A stretch of DNA of 64,000 nt. Origin: Acinetobacter marinus (lineage in GTDB: Bacteria; Pseudomonadota; Gammaproteobacteria; Pseudomonadales; Moraxellaceae). The translations under genes were made by a program, and so were the position numbers. This document shows, one piece after another, positions 18,067 to 26,960 of this stretch. The number at the start of each line of letters is the position of its first letter. Within the stretch, counting starts at the first letter, position 1. The stretch is from positions 310,001 through 374,000 of the forward strand of contig NZ_FMYK01000001.1 in NCBI RefSeq assembly GCF_900096915.1, written 5' to 3'. The notes beneath the pieces were generated by a model. It was not told the origin of the DNA. It did no database searches and worked only from the letters and a program-made list of their open reading frames with translations.

Positions 18067-18099
18067 AAAAAGCTGATGTGTATTTCACATCAGCTTTTT
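18067..18099. terminator. Bidirectional terminator between tRNA-Val and tgpA
   Basis: AAAAAGCTGATGTG pairs with CACATCAGCTTTTT around a five-base loop, with a T run on the plus side and TTTTTGAAAC on the minus side. It serves the tRNA and probably the convergent moxR-DUF58-tgpA operon. Confidence 0.85.
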
Positions 18100-18146
18100 T
18101 ATGCGCTAAAATTGGTTTCGATAAATATAAAAGTTTTCCAAGCATT

Positions 18147-20327
18147 TTATTCAAATTGATCCAGTTGCTTGATTAATTTGGATAATGCTTCATCTGGGAG
18201 TTTGGATATATACAGATGTTGCGCATATTGTTGAATGATTTCATCAAGCTGTTGCTGTGCTGATATACGTTGATTGGCTTGGTTATCAAGTTGTATCCGC
18301 TTTAACCACGACAATACGGGTTCATTTGGCTGACGTTCTAATCCCGCCTTTTGCAGTCGCTTAGAGAGATTTTCTAGCGCATGATCGAGCTTGGAACGCT
18401 TCACTTTTTGCTGACGTGATAGCCACCATACCACCAATCCAATTGCCGTGATCAATGCAACAATAAGTACTATCAATTGCTCAGACAGATTATCAATTGA
18501 AAATTTCTTTAACCAATCTCGTTGTGTGCCTTGGTCGAATCCTACGACTTTGCTCTGCCATTGATAACTGGCGTAGTCCATCCAAATCCGTGCTTGGATC
18601 AGAACGTTGTTTGAGCTTGACCAGTTGCCTAGTGCAGTATCACCAAACACAGCATCATTTTGATTGGCATAGTCTTGCATGCCGAGATTGACCCGATCAG
18701 GTGCAATCGCAGCAGTCGGATCAATACGCACCCAGCCCTCACCCGCAAACCACACTTCCGTCCACGCATGCGCATCAAGCTGACGGACTTCCCACGACGC
18801 ACCATCAGGTGCAGACTTCCCGCCTTGATAGCCCACCACCACACGTGCAGGAATACCGACCATCCGCATCAGATTGGTGTACGCAGAAGCATAATGCTCA
18901 CAAAATCCTGATCGAGTCCGAAACAGAAAATCATCAATGCGCTCATCACCGAGCAATGGTGGTGATAAGGTATAACTAAAATTATTGGTACGAATCCAAT
19001 TGAGAACGGCATTGGCATAACGCTTCGGATCACTACCTTGTTGTTGAAACAGTTGCTGTGCAAATGCCAAAGTCTGCGTATTGCGCTCCTCTGGTAAGTC
19101 TAAACTGTGCTGACGAGTCAAATCATCTAATTCAAGATTTGCACGTGGTTTAGGCAAAATATAGGCTAGATCAAACTGCTCACGACGCGCAATTTCTCCA
19201 AAAGACTGAATACTCAGATCAGGCTTCATCCGTAGTGGAAACTGCGACACACTATGATCAAGGCTATACACCCAACGCTGAAATGTCGGCTCTAAAATCA
19301 GTTGGTAAGTGGCAAGTTGTGCACTTTGACCATTGGGAATTTGATACCAATTTGGGATTTGCCAAGTCGATTGACCACGTTCAGGCAACATACCATAGTT
19401 ATAGCGTGTCATGCGACTGGGTGTCCACGTCGTGCCGTCATAATCATCCAGCACCATCGCCCGCCAATACAGATTACTGGGCTGTGGCAATTGATTTGGA
19501 TCATCAAACACCACACGAAATGCCAACGCATTGGACTGACTGAGATTGGCTATATCACCAGGTGACATACTATCGCTGACCCCAGTCGTCGCCTGTTTAC
19601 TATTGCTTGGCATACTCCATAGCGGTGGAAAACGTGGAAAAAACAAAAACAACATCACCATGATTGGCGCAGCAAATAGCAATAGTTTCAACACCGTTTT
19701 AAAGGCATGTTGTCTGAGCTGCTTGACCGACACATCTTGCACCAGCACTTCTTCATAAGCACTGTGATAGCTTTGCAACTGATACATGCCATAGAAACAT
19801 TGGAAAATCGCAATCAACACCGCAATGGTGGTAAAAATTCCCTGCCCATAAAGAAATGCTGACGCTGCCACAAATAAGGCAAAATTAAACTGAATAATGC
19901 CATCACGATAATTTTTGAGTTCAAAACCTTTGCCTAATAAAATGAGCGCCAATGCTGCACAACCCGCATCGACACCAACAAAAGTGCCATACTGTGCAAC
20001 AATTATCACTAAACCTGTCAGTACAACGCCATATTGTAGTAGCTTCGCACTTAAGCCTTTTTGTGCCTGAACAATCGTGCCCTTTTTTAAAATTTGCCAT
20101 TGCCAAAACGCCAGTACCAATAGCATTAAAACTGTCTGAGCAATGGGTAAATAATAAAAATGTGGCAATAGCACCAGAAAGGTGGCGAGCAGTAAGGATT
20201 GATAATTCTTTTGACTGAGCGGGCTATAAGCAATCGCTTGACGCACATTTTCGCTGTGCTGATTTTCAACTAACGAATCAAATTGATCAGGTTGGTTTTT
20301 TTTAGCCTTGAAAATTCTCATGATCAA
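18147..20327 (-). CDS. tgpA: Transglutaminase-like membrane protein TgpA
   Basis: A 726-residue protein: about five or six membrane segments in residues 35-230 (DUF3488), a periplasmic transglutaminase-like domain, then another membrane segment near 630 and a short cytoplasmic DUF4129-type tail. The triad is intact: Cys in 'SGFCEHYASAY' near residue 473, His in 'DAHAWTEVWF' near 520 and Asp in 'RIDPTAA' near 534. The Pseudomonas aeruginosa homologue is essential, with an unresolved envelope role. Its ATG overlaps the end of the upstream DUF58 gene by four bases, so translation is coupled. Last gene of a moxR-DUF58-tgpA operon. Confidence 0.92.
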   Translation of the reverse strand: MIMRIFKAKKNQPDQFDSLVENQHSENVRQAIAYSPLSQKNYQSLLLATFLVLLPHFYYLPIAQTVLMLLVLAFWQWQILKKGTIVQAQKGLSAKLLQYGVVLTGLVIIVAQYGTFVGVDAGCAALALILLGKGFELKNYRDGIIQFNFALFVAASAFLYGQGIFTTIAVLIAIFQCFYGMYQLQSYHSAYEEVLVQDVSVKQLRQHAFKTVLKLLLFAAPIMVMLFLFFPRFPPLWSMPSNSKQATTGVSDSMSPGDIANLSQSNALAFRVVFDDPNQLPQPSNLYWRAMVLDDYDGTTWTPSRMTRYNYGMLPERGQSTWQIPNWYQIPNGQSAQLATYQLILEPTFQRWVYSLDHSVSQFPLRMKPDLSIQSFGEIARREQFDLAYILPKPRANLELDDLTRQHSLDLPEERNTQTLAFAQQLFQQQGSDPKRYANAVLNWIRTNNFSYTLSPPLLGDERIDDFLFRTRSGFCEHYASAYTNLMRMVGIPARVVVGYQGGKSAPDGASWEVRQLDAHAWTEVWFAGEGWVRIDPTAAIAPDRVNLGMQDYANQNDAVFGDTALGNWSSSNNVLIQARIWMDYASYQWQSKVVGFDQGTQRDWLKKFSIDNLSEQLIVLIVALITAIGLVVWWLSRQQKVKRSKLDHALENLSKRLQKAGLERQPNEPVLSWLKRIQLDNQANQRISAQQQLDEIIQQYAQHLYISKLPDEALSKLIKQLDQFE

Positions 20328-21244
20328 GGCTCCTGTGCAAGCATCAATTTGGCTTGATGAAAATGCTGTTCACCGATTCCTAATGGAAGCTGAGCTGATG
20401 GTAGCTGTAGCGAAAATGCCATGTGTTGATCGTAGGCTTGTTGAACCAAATACATGAGTTGCGACAATTTCTCTTCATGTAATGACAGTGTCATTTGAGT
20501 GTAATTAAAATCTAATTGCTGATGTTGATGCTGTTCAAAGGTTTTGACCAACAAACCTCGTCCTTTGGCGTATTGTTGCCATGCAATCCGATTCAACGCA
20601 TCTCCCGCCTGAAACTCTCGAAGATGACTAAAGTCCTCATTGCCGACTTGTTCTCGTTCATTTTGCTGACGCAATCCATAATGCTGTAAATCCACTTCGA
20701 GTGGCGCAGGTGCAATCCAAATTTCCCGCTGAGGAAAGACATAGCTCCACGCTTTGATGATGCCAAACGGATAAACACTAAAAAAATGAAAGCGTTCTAA
20801 ACGATGCAAACCACGTTTTAGCGGTGTATCGGTAAATTGCACCACCATCGGTGATTTCAGTACGGTAATTTTCTTGGCTGTATTTTGAAACTGACAACGT
20901 AAATGCAGATGAATTTGATTTTTTGCAGGACGAAATTGAAATTTTAAAGTCAACGGCTGTGCGACTTGCCCAAGCTGTTCCACTTCCAAATCAATCGTTA
21001 AACCATAGAGCTGACGAAATGCCAAATAAAAACTCAGCACCAAAATCCCTGTGAGTAAAAAGCACAATGCCAATATCAAATTATTGGCATAATTCACCCC
21101 AGCAATAAAGGTAATGATCAACAACACTAAAAACAGATAACCTTCCCGATTGAAAAATACAAACACGTCATTTTGCTTGAGCGTACGTTGCTCGGTCAGT
21201 TGAAAGCGTCTGCCAATCCATTTTTGCCATCGTTTTTTAATCAT
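20324..21244 (-). CDS. DUF58 domain membrane protein
   Basis: A 306-residue protein with two membrane segments around residues 34-75 followed by a soluble region. The DUF58 signature appears as 'NEDFSHLREFQAGDALNRIAW', with the conserved Y/F-x2-GD-x2-RIxW pattern near residues 210-227. In relatives this domain is linked to a von Willebrand A-like fold and always travels with a MoxR ATPase. Here it lies between moxR and tgpA, 37 bases after the former and overlapping the latter, so the three products very likely act together in envelope maintenance. Confidence 0.88.
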   Translation of the reverse strand: MIKKRWQKWIGRRFQLTEQRTLKQNDVFVFFNREGYLFLVLLIITFIAGVNYANNLILALCFLLTGILVLSFYLAFRQLYGLTIDLEVEQLGQVAQPLTLKFQFRPAKNQIHLHLRCQFQNTAKKITVLKSPMVVQFTDTPLKRGLHRLERFHFFSVYPFGIIKAWSYVFPQREIWIAPAPLEVDLQHYGLRQQNEREQVGNEDFSHLREFQAGDALNRIAWQQYAKGRGLLVKTFEQHQHQQLDFNYTQMTLSLHEEKLSQLMYLVQQAYDQHMAFSLQLPSAQLPLGIGEQHFHQAKLMLAQEP

Positions 21245-21281
21245 ATTCTGTCATCGTCAATCAGGATTCACGTTGAATTTT

Positions 21282-22289
21282 TTAAAGCTCAATCGTCTGT
21301 AAGGCCTGTTTTAAATCCTGCTCCGACAGATGAATCCGATGCGCTACTACCGAAGCAAACACCGCTTGCACATCTTCATGAATCACATAACCACGCCCCT
21401 GTATCAGCGCATAGGCTTGTGTGGCACGCTTGAGTGCCAATAAACCACGAGTCGATAAACCTGTGACTTTACTGCGAGTCCATGCTGTAAGTCGCTGTAA
21501 ATAATCCAAAATCGCATCGGATAAAATCACTTGCTCACGTAAAGCCTGCAAACGTAGTACATCCTCTTGAGAGAGCACCGAGTCAATCTGATCCAGCAAT
21601 TTACGGCGATCTTCACCACGCAATAATGCCCGCTCTGCCTCAGCCGAAGGATAACCCATCGACAGTCGCATCAAGAAGCGATCAAGCTGTGACTCAGGCA
21701 AGGGATAAGTACCCGATTGTTGCAGAGGATTTTGCGTGGCGATTACCCAAAATGGCTGAGGTAATTGATGACGCACACCTTCGATCGATACCATGCCTTC
21801 TTCCATTGCCTCAAGTAGCGCACTTTGCGTTTTTGGGCTACTGCGGTTGATCTCATCGGCAAGCAAAATCTGACTAAAAATAGCCCCTTGATTAAATTCA
21901 AATTGCGATTTTTCGGGATGGAAAATATTTGAGCCTAAAATATCACTTGGCAGCAAATCATTGGTGAATTGAATCCGTTGATAATGAAGCCCTGACAAGG
22001 TCGCCAACGCATGCGCCAAGGTAGTTTTACCGAGTCCAGGAATATCTTCAAACAACAAATGCCCTTCGGCGATGAGACAGCATACCGCCAGTTTGATTTG
22101 CTCAGGTTTATCTAACACCACTTGATTGAGCTGATCTAAATAGCTTTGAATTTTTGGAAAGATAGCGTCAAGTTGTGTTTGTAGTTGAGCGAGCGCTTTT
22201 TCAATCTGTTCGGTGGACTGTGTCTCAGACACTTGACCATTACTATGAAAAGATTGTGGATGATCCGCTTTATTCTTTGACCACAACAT
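21282..22289 (-). CDS. MoxR-family AAA+ ATPase
   Basis: A 335-residue AAA+ protein of the MoxR branch, regarded as chaperone-like. Walker A is 'GLGKTT' near residue 86, Walker B 'LLADEINRSSPKTQSALLEAMEE' near 143, followed by the sensor 'VIATQNPLQQSGTYPLPESQLDRF'. The first 45 residues are a polar, Gln-rich extension. First gene of the operon with DUF58 and tgpA; the pairing is one of the most conserved contexts of this ATPase branch. A terminator of the cstA unit lies upstream. Confidence 0.92.
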   Translation of the reverse strand: MLWSKNKADHPQSFHSNGQVSETQSTEQIEKALAQLQTQLDAIFPKIQSYLDQLNQVVLDKPEQIKLAVCCLIAEGHLLFEDIPGLGKTTLAHALATLSGLHYQRIQFTNDLLPSDILGSNIFHPEKSQFEFNQGAIFSQILLADEINRSSPKTQSALLEAMEEGMVSIEGVRHQLPQPFWVIATQNPLQQSGTYPLPESQLDRFLMRLSMGYPSAEAERALLRGEDRRKLLDQIDSVLSQEDVLRLQALREQVILSDAILDYLQRLTAWTRSKVTGLSTRGLLALKRATQAYALIQGRGYVIHEDVQAVFASVVAHRIHLSEQDLKQALQTIEL

Positions 22290-22405
22290 GATGACACACC
22301 CCTAAAATCATAAAAGTCGTAATATCGTTGTTAAATCCGCCGTGTATAAAACTATCATTTATAAAACGCATCGCAGGCAAATCGACTTCAACGAAATTAG
22401 CAATA

Positions 22406-22445
22406 AAAAAATCGTGTACTCTGCATTACAGATTACACGATTTTT
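22406..22445. terminator. Terminator after the cstA-ybdD unit
   Basis: AAAAATCGTGTA (22406-22417) pairs with TACACGATTTTT (22434-22445), with T runs on both sides. It lies 60 bases past the small gene's stop codon and upstream of moxR. Confidence 0.8.
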
Positions 22446-22505
22446 GTTTGATTTTGCACTGTTTATCTTGATTTTAACAAGCACTTCATCTGCTGAATCA
22501 TACCT

Positions 22506-22742
22506 TTAACACGGGCATTTTTTCATATTGCCCTGAGATGGATAGCGGGCATCGACACAGTATCGGAAAAATGTTTTTTCATCCATCGCATCGAGGTCTG
22601 GATGATGCTCACGCATATGCTCAAGATATGCCTGATAATCTGGCACACCAACCATCAACCGAAAGCTCTGCTGCAGTCGTTGCCACAGCTCAGCGATTCT
22701 TGACCAATTTTTTGGTGATAGTAACAAGTGTTTTTGCGACAT
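22506..22742 (-). CDS. YbdD/YjiX family small protein
   Basis: A 78-residue protein of the DUF466 family, which almost always follows cstA/btsT-type genes. Family features are 'RLMVGVPDYQAYLEHMREHHPD' spread over the middle (shown here as its core 'MVGVPDYQAY') and a Cys-containing C-terminus 'KKCPC'. Its role is thought to be support of the pyruvate/peptide transporter encoded upstream. The ATG at 22742 is chosen from similarity; the frame continues upstream to 22826 and no start has a strong ribosome site. It follows the transporter gene by 215 bases. Confidence 0.82.
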   Translation of the reverse strand: MSQKHLLLSPKNWSRIAELWQRLQQSFRLMVGVPDYQAYLEHMREHHPDLDAMDEKTFFRYCVDARYPSQGNMKKCPC

Positions 22743-22957
22743 GATGGTGAATTTAATAATGCGCACCATCACACCCTTGCCATTACGAAACAGTTTTAAA
22801 TTGAATGGTTTGATTTGCATATTCATCGTCCTTCAACTTGTTTGTTCAGTGTGTTTAGACTCGGTTTGTTTAGAATCAGTTTGCTGATATTCAAAAGCGG
22901 GTATGTACTTTATAAAAACCACATTACCCTAGCGCTTGAGATACTCACAAAGACCAA

Positions 22958-25060
22958 TTAATGCCCTTTGAACTCGTTAGCCGTCATCGGTTGTTCTGTA
23001 TAAATCGCTTCCGCTTCATTCACTGTTGGCGTTGGGCTTGCCAAAGCACGGCGAATAATGCCGATCGATGCAAAGATCATCACGATCGCCACGATCATAA
23101 AGAAGCCACACAACACTGCATTGATTTGATTAGAGAAAATTACCGTTTGCATCTCTGCAACCGATTTTGCTGGCGCAAGGATTTCATCACGGGCTAATGC
23201 CTCTTTAAAGCGATTCGCCTGTGCAAGGAAGCCAATTTTTGGATTTTCATGGAAAATCTTCTGCCAACCCGCAGTCATACAGGTGATGAACAAGAAAATC
23301 GTTGGGACAATGGTCACCCAAACATATTTTTCTTTTTTCATTTTAAACAAAATCACTGTACCCAAAATCAATGCCATCGCAGCAAGCATCTGGTTACCCA
23401 CACCGAATAGTGGCCACAAGGAGTTAATCCCACCGAGCGGATCGACTACGCCTTGATAGACGAAGAATCCCCAAGCCGATACTGCAACACCTGTACCAAT
23501 TAAATTCCCAATAAACGAGCTTGAGTTTTTAATCGATGGAATGACAATCCCCGCAGTATCTTGCACCATGAAACGACAAGCACGTGTCCCTGCATCGACC
23601 GCAGTCAAGATAAATAAGGCTTCAAATAAAATCGCAAAGTGATACCAAAATGACATCATGGCACGACTGTTGAAAATCTCAGAAATGATATGCGCCATAC
23701 CAATCGCAAAGGTCGGTGCACCACCCGTACGAGATAAAATCGTATGCTCACCCACTTCTTTTGCCAAAGTCGAGAGCATCTCAGGACTGACTACAAAACC
23801 AAGCTGACTAACTGCTGCAGATGCACTTTCAACTGTTGTACCGATCACCGCCGCAGGCGCATTAATCGCAAAATAAACACCTGGATCAAGCACCGTAGCA
23901 CAGATCATCGCCATGATCGCCACGAAAGATTCCATCAACATCCCGCCATAGCCGATCATGCGAATATTGACTTCGTTATCGACCAGTTTTGGTGTAGTAC
24001 CACTCGAAACCAAGGCATGGAAACCTGAAATCGCACCACAGGCAATGGTAATAAAAAGAAAAGGAAATAACGAACCAGAGAATACAGGTCCTGTACCATC
24101 GACAAACTGCGTCACTGCTGGCATTTTCATTTCAGGTAATGCAATCACAATACCGATCGCAAGTCCTGCAATCACACCAATTTTCAAGAAAGTAGAAAGA
24201 TAATCACGTGGCGCAAGTAATAACCACACAGGCAGCACCGATGCGACAAAACCATAAATTACCAGCGCCCAAGTGAGCTGCGTACCTGTCAAGGTAAAGA
24301 GTGGTCCCCAATATGGATCAGCGGCGACATTTCCACCAAAGACAATTGCCATCATCATCAGTACAAAACCGATAATCGACACCTCAGCAATTTTCCCAGG
24401 ACGGATAAAGCGCATATAAATGCCCATAAACAAGGCAATTGGAATAGTCGCTGCGATACTGAATACGCCCCACGGACTTTCTGCCAATGCTTTAACGACT
24501 ACAAGCGCCAAGACCGCAAGAATGATGACCATCACCCCAAGCGCACCGAGCATCACGATCACACCCGCAAAAGAGCCGAGCTCTTGCTTCGCCATTTCAC
24601 CGAGTGAGCGCCCATCACGACGTGTAGAAATGAATAACACCAAGAAATCTTGTACTGCACCTGCCATCACCACACCGACTAACAGCCAAATCGTCCCTGG
24701 TAAATAACCCATTTGTGCCGCAAGGATTGGTCCGACCAAAGGTCCTGCACCTGCAATCGCAGCAAAGTGATGCCCAAACAAGACATATTTATTGGTTGGC
24801 ACATAGTCCAAGCCATCTTTAAGTCGATGCGCTGGTGTCAATCGCCGATCATTCAGCTCAAAGACTTTCTGTGCAATGAATAAACTATAAAAGCGATATG
24901 CGATACTATAGATACATACTGCTGCGAGTACCAGCCATACCGCATTGACATGTTCACCTCGGCTGAGCGCCAAGATCCCAAAAGAAATTGCGCCGACAAT
25001 CGCAACGAGAATCCAAATAATTTTAGATTTTGCCGTGGTCTGGTTGTGTGTCACATCCAT
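22958..25060 (-). CDS. CstA/BtsT-type carbon starvation transporter
   Basis: A 700-residue inner-membrane protein with many membrane segments, matching the CstA family: 'RLKDGLDYVPTNKYVLFGHHFAAIAGAGPLVGPILAAQ' is present (core 'GHHFAAIAGAGP'), as are 'GFHALVSSGTTPKLV' and a C-terminal CstA 5TM region. Members import pyruvate (BtsT) or peptides (CstA) in E. coli; the two cannot be separated by eye here, so no symbol is given. The downstream YbdD-like gene is the usual partner. Regulation in other species is by pyruvate sensing or starvation; no such site was identified. Confidence 0.9.
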   Translation of the reverse strand: MDVTHNQTTAKSKIIWILVAIVGAISFGILALSRGEHVNAVWLVLAAVCIYSIAYRFYSLFIAQKVFELNDRRLTPAHRLKDGLDYVPTNKYVLFGHHFAAIAGAGPLVGPILAAQMGYLPGTIWLLVGVVMAGAVQDFLVLFISTRRDGRSLGEMAKQELGSFAGVIVMLGALGVMVIILAVLALVVVKALAESPWGVFSIAATIPIALFMGIYMRFIRPGKIAEVSIIGFVLMMMAIVFGGNVAADPYWGPLFTLTGTQLTWALVIYGFVASVLPVWLLLAPRDYLSTFLKIGVIAGLAIGIVIALPEMKMPAVTQFVDGTGPVFSGSLFPFLFITIACGAISGFHALVSSGTTPKLVDNEVNIRMIGYGGMLMESFVAIMAMICATVLDPGVYFAINAPAAVIGTTVESASAAVSQLGFVVSPEMLSTLAKEVGEHTILSRTGGAPTFAIGMAHIISEIFNSRAMMSFWYHFAILFEALFILTAVDAGTRACRFMVQDTAGIVIPSIKNSSSFIGNLIGTGVAVSAWGFFVYQGVVDPLGGINSLWPLFGVGNQMLAAMALILGTVILFKMKKEKYVWVTIVPTIFLFITCMTAGWQKIFHENPKIGFLAQANRFKEALARDEILAPAKSVAEMQTVIFSNQINAVLCGFFMIVAIVMIFASIGIIRRALASPTPTVNEAEAIYTEQPMTANEFKGH

Positions 25061-25182
25061 GTTGATACCTCTTGAGTAGCTGTTGCGCCATGTTTTAACC
25101 CAAATGTTTAAAAATATTTAGCAACAATTTTGTTTCAACTGTACTGCATCTCTACGACTTTTGAACTACGACTTTGGCATAA

Positions 25183-25213
25183 AAAAAGGAGATGAATTGA
25201 TCATCTCCTTTTT
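25183..25213 (-). terminator. Terminator after efp
   Basis: The stem AAAAAGGAGATGA / TCATCTCCTTTTT, 40 bases past the efp stop, is followed by a T run on the minus strand (from the A tract at 25181) and has T residues on the other side too. Confidence 0.8.
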
Positions 25214-25252
25214 CGATTTTTTAATACAGCTCAGAAATTAAGCACGTTTCGT

Positions 25253-25822
25253 TTAAGCACGTTCTAAATAATCCCCAGTACGGGTATCAACACGGATGCT
25301 TTCTTCTTGCTGTACGAATAACGGCACACGTACTACAGCACCAGTTTCTAGTGTTGCAGGTTTACCACCTGTACCCGCTGTATCACCTTTCACGCCTGGA
25401 TCAGTTTCAACGATTTTTAAGATCACGAAGTTTGGCGCACTCACGTTCAAAGGTACACCATTAAATAGCATGATAGTACATTTTTCATTTGAGTCATCTT
25501 TGAGCCATTTTGCAGCATCACCCATCGCAGCTTTTTCTGCGGCGATTTGTTCAAAACTTTCTGGGTTCATGAAGTGCCACATTTCACCATCGTTGTAGAG
25601 ATATTCCATCTCGACTTCCATGATGTCAGCAGCTTCTAGGCTCTCACCTGAACGGAAGGTTTTTTCAAGCACTTTGCCTGATTTAAGGTTACGCAATTTC
25701 ACACGGTTAAAGGCTTGACCTTTACCTGGTTTTACATATTCATTTTCCATGATTGAACATGGGTTGCCGTCAAGCATTACCTTAAGACCTGACTTGAATT
25801 CATTTGTAGAATAATTGGCCAT
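25253..25822 (-). CDS. efp: Elongation factor P
   Basis: Relieves ribosome stalling at polyproline. The start at 25822 gives 189 residues beginning MANYSTNEFK; three extra codons upstream (MPI) are not expected. The modification loop 'PGKGQAF' places Lys34 at the tip, the site beta-lysylated by EpmA. KOW and two OB domains are full length, with the C-terminal 'VDTRTGDYLERA'. The gene diverges from epmB across 82 bases containing overlapping promoters, so the factor and its modification enzyme are set head to head. Confidence 0.97.
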   Translation of the reverse strand: MANYSTNEFKSGLKVMLDGNPCSIMENEYVKPGKGQAFNRVKLRNLKSGKVLEKTFRSGESLEAADIMEVEMEYLYNDGEMWHFMNPESFEQIAAEKAAMGDAAKWLKDDSNEKCTIMLFNGVPLNVSAPNFVILKIVETDPGVKGDTAGTGGKPATLETGAVVRVPLFVQQEESIRVDTRTGDYLERA

Positions 25823-25863
25823 GATCGGCACACTCCAACTTTATAAATAAAATAAACGGTTCA

Positions 25864-25894
25864 ACTATACTATAATGCCGCATCGCATTATCAA
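25864..25894. promoter_or_regulatory. Overlapping divergent promoters of efp and epmB
   Basis: On the minus strand a TTGATA (25889-25894) is followed by two overlapping TATAGT boxes (25864-25869, 25869-25874; spacers 19 and 14) facing efp. On the plus strand a consensus TATAAT (25871-25876) faces epmB, with a poor -35. The -10 elements overlap, so RNA polymerase could probably not occupy both. Confidence 0.55.
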
Positions 25895-25904
25895 TTCGTG
25901 ACGC

Positions 25905-26936
25905 ATGATAAACTATTTATACCAAGAGAAAAACTGGCAATCGCAACTGAATGACTTAATTTCTGATCCAGAAGAACTTTTGGCGTTATTAAAGCTCACG
26001 ACACACGACCTCAAATCAGAACAACTGCTGTCACAACATGCCCATCAACAGTTTAAACTGCGTGTACCTCGTCAGTTTGTTGCCAAGATGCAAGTGGGCA
26101 ATGCTTACGACCCTTTATTTTTGCAAGTTTTTCCGCACCACTTAGAAATGCAGGATATGGAAAAACAAATCCAAGCAGGATTTAGCGCCGATCCTTTAGG
26201 CGAGCTTGAAGCCAACACCCTGCCTGGCATGTTGCATAAATATAAATCACGTATTCTTATGACCATTACAGGGGCTTGTGCGATTCATTGTCGCTATTGT
26301 TTTAGACGGCATTTTCCTTATCAGGAGAATTTACCAAAATCCCGAGATTGGTTTGCCATCGAACACTATATTCGAGATCATCCTGAAATTAACGAAATTA
26401 TCTTGAGTGGCGGTGATCCGCTCACTGTATCCAATGACAAGCTGGCACAGTGGATTAATCGCTTTGAACAGCTGCCACAAATCAAAACCTTACGCATTCA
26501 TAGTCGTGTTCCAGTGGTGATTCCGCAGCGTATCGATGATGATTTATTACGGATTTTAGCTACAACACGTTTAAAGGTAATTTTGGTGGTGCACAGCAAT
26601 CACGCCAATGAGTTGGACATCGATTTTGATGTAGCGATGCGTAAACTTTGCAACATCAATGTGACCTTATTCAATCAATCTGTACTTTTAAGTGAAATTA
26701 ATGACAATTTTTATATATTAAAGGCGCTGAGCTATCGACTGTTTGATGCACGTGTGCTACCTTATTATTTGCACGTCTTAGATAAAGTGCAAGGTGCATC
26801 ACACTTTCTAATAACAGATGCAACCGCACAGACAATTTATCAAGCGCTTTTAAAAGAATTACCAGGGTATTTGGTGCCAAAACTCGTTCGTGAGACTTCA
26901 GGGGAGCTACACAAAACGCCACTGAACGTCTTCTGA
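25905..26936 (+). CDS. epmB: EF-P beta-lysylation protein EpmB (lysine 2,3-aminomutase)
   Basis: A 343-residue radical SAM, PLP-dependent enzyme that turns (S)-alpha-lysine into (R)-beta-lysine for EF-P. The radical SAM cluster motif CxxxCxxC is in 'GACAIHCRYCF' near residues 125-132, and 'EIILSGGDPL' is the family GGD motif. The C-terminal PLP lysine region is in 'YYLHVLDKVQGASHF'. The ATG has little ribosome site. It is followed 24 bases later by a PilZ-like gene, so the downstream pair may share the epmB transcript. Confidence 0.95.
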   Translation: MINYLYQEKNWQSQLNDLISDPEELLALLKLTTHDLKSEQLLSQHAHQQFKLRVPRQFVAKMQVGNAYDPLFLQVFPHHLEMQDMEKQIQAGFSADPLGELEANTLPGMLHKYKSRILMTITGACAIHCRYCFRRHFPYQENLPKSRDWFAIEHYIRDHPEINEIILSGGDPLTVSNDKLAQWINRFEQLPQIKTLRIHSRVPVVIPQRIDDDLLRILATTRLKVILVVHSNHANELDIDFDVAMRKLCNINVTLFNQSVLLSEINDNFYILKALSYRLFDARVLPYYLHVLDKVQGASHFLITDATAQTIYQALLKELPGYLVPKLVRETSGELHKTPLNVF

Positions 26937-26960
26937 TGGGAGATGGTTAGGGGGTCGAGC

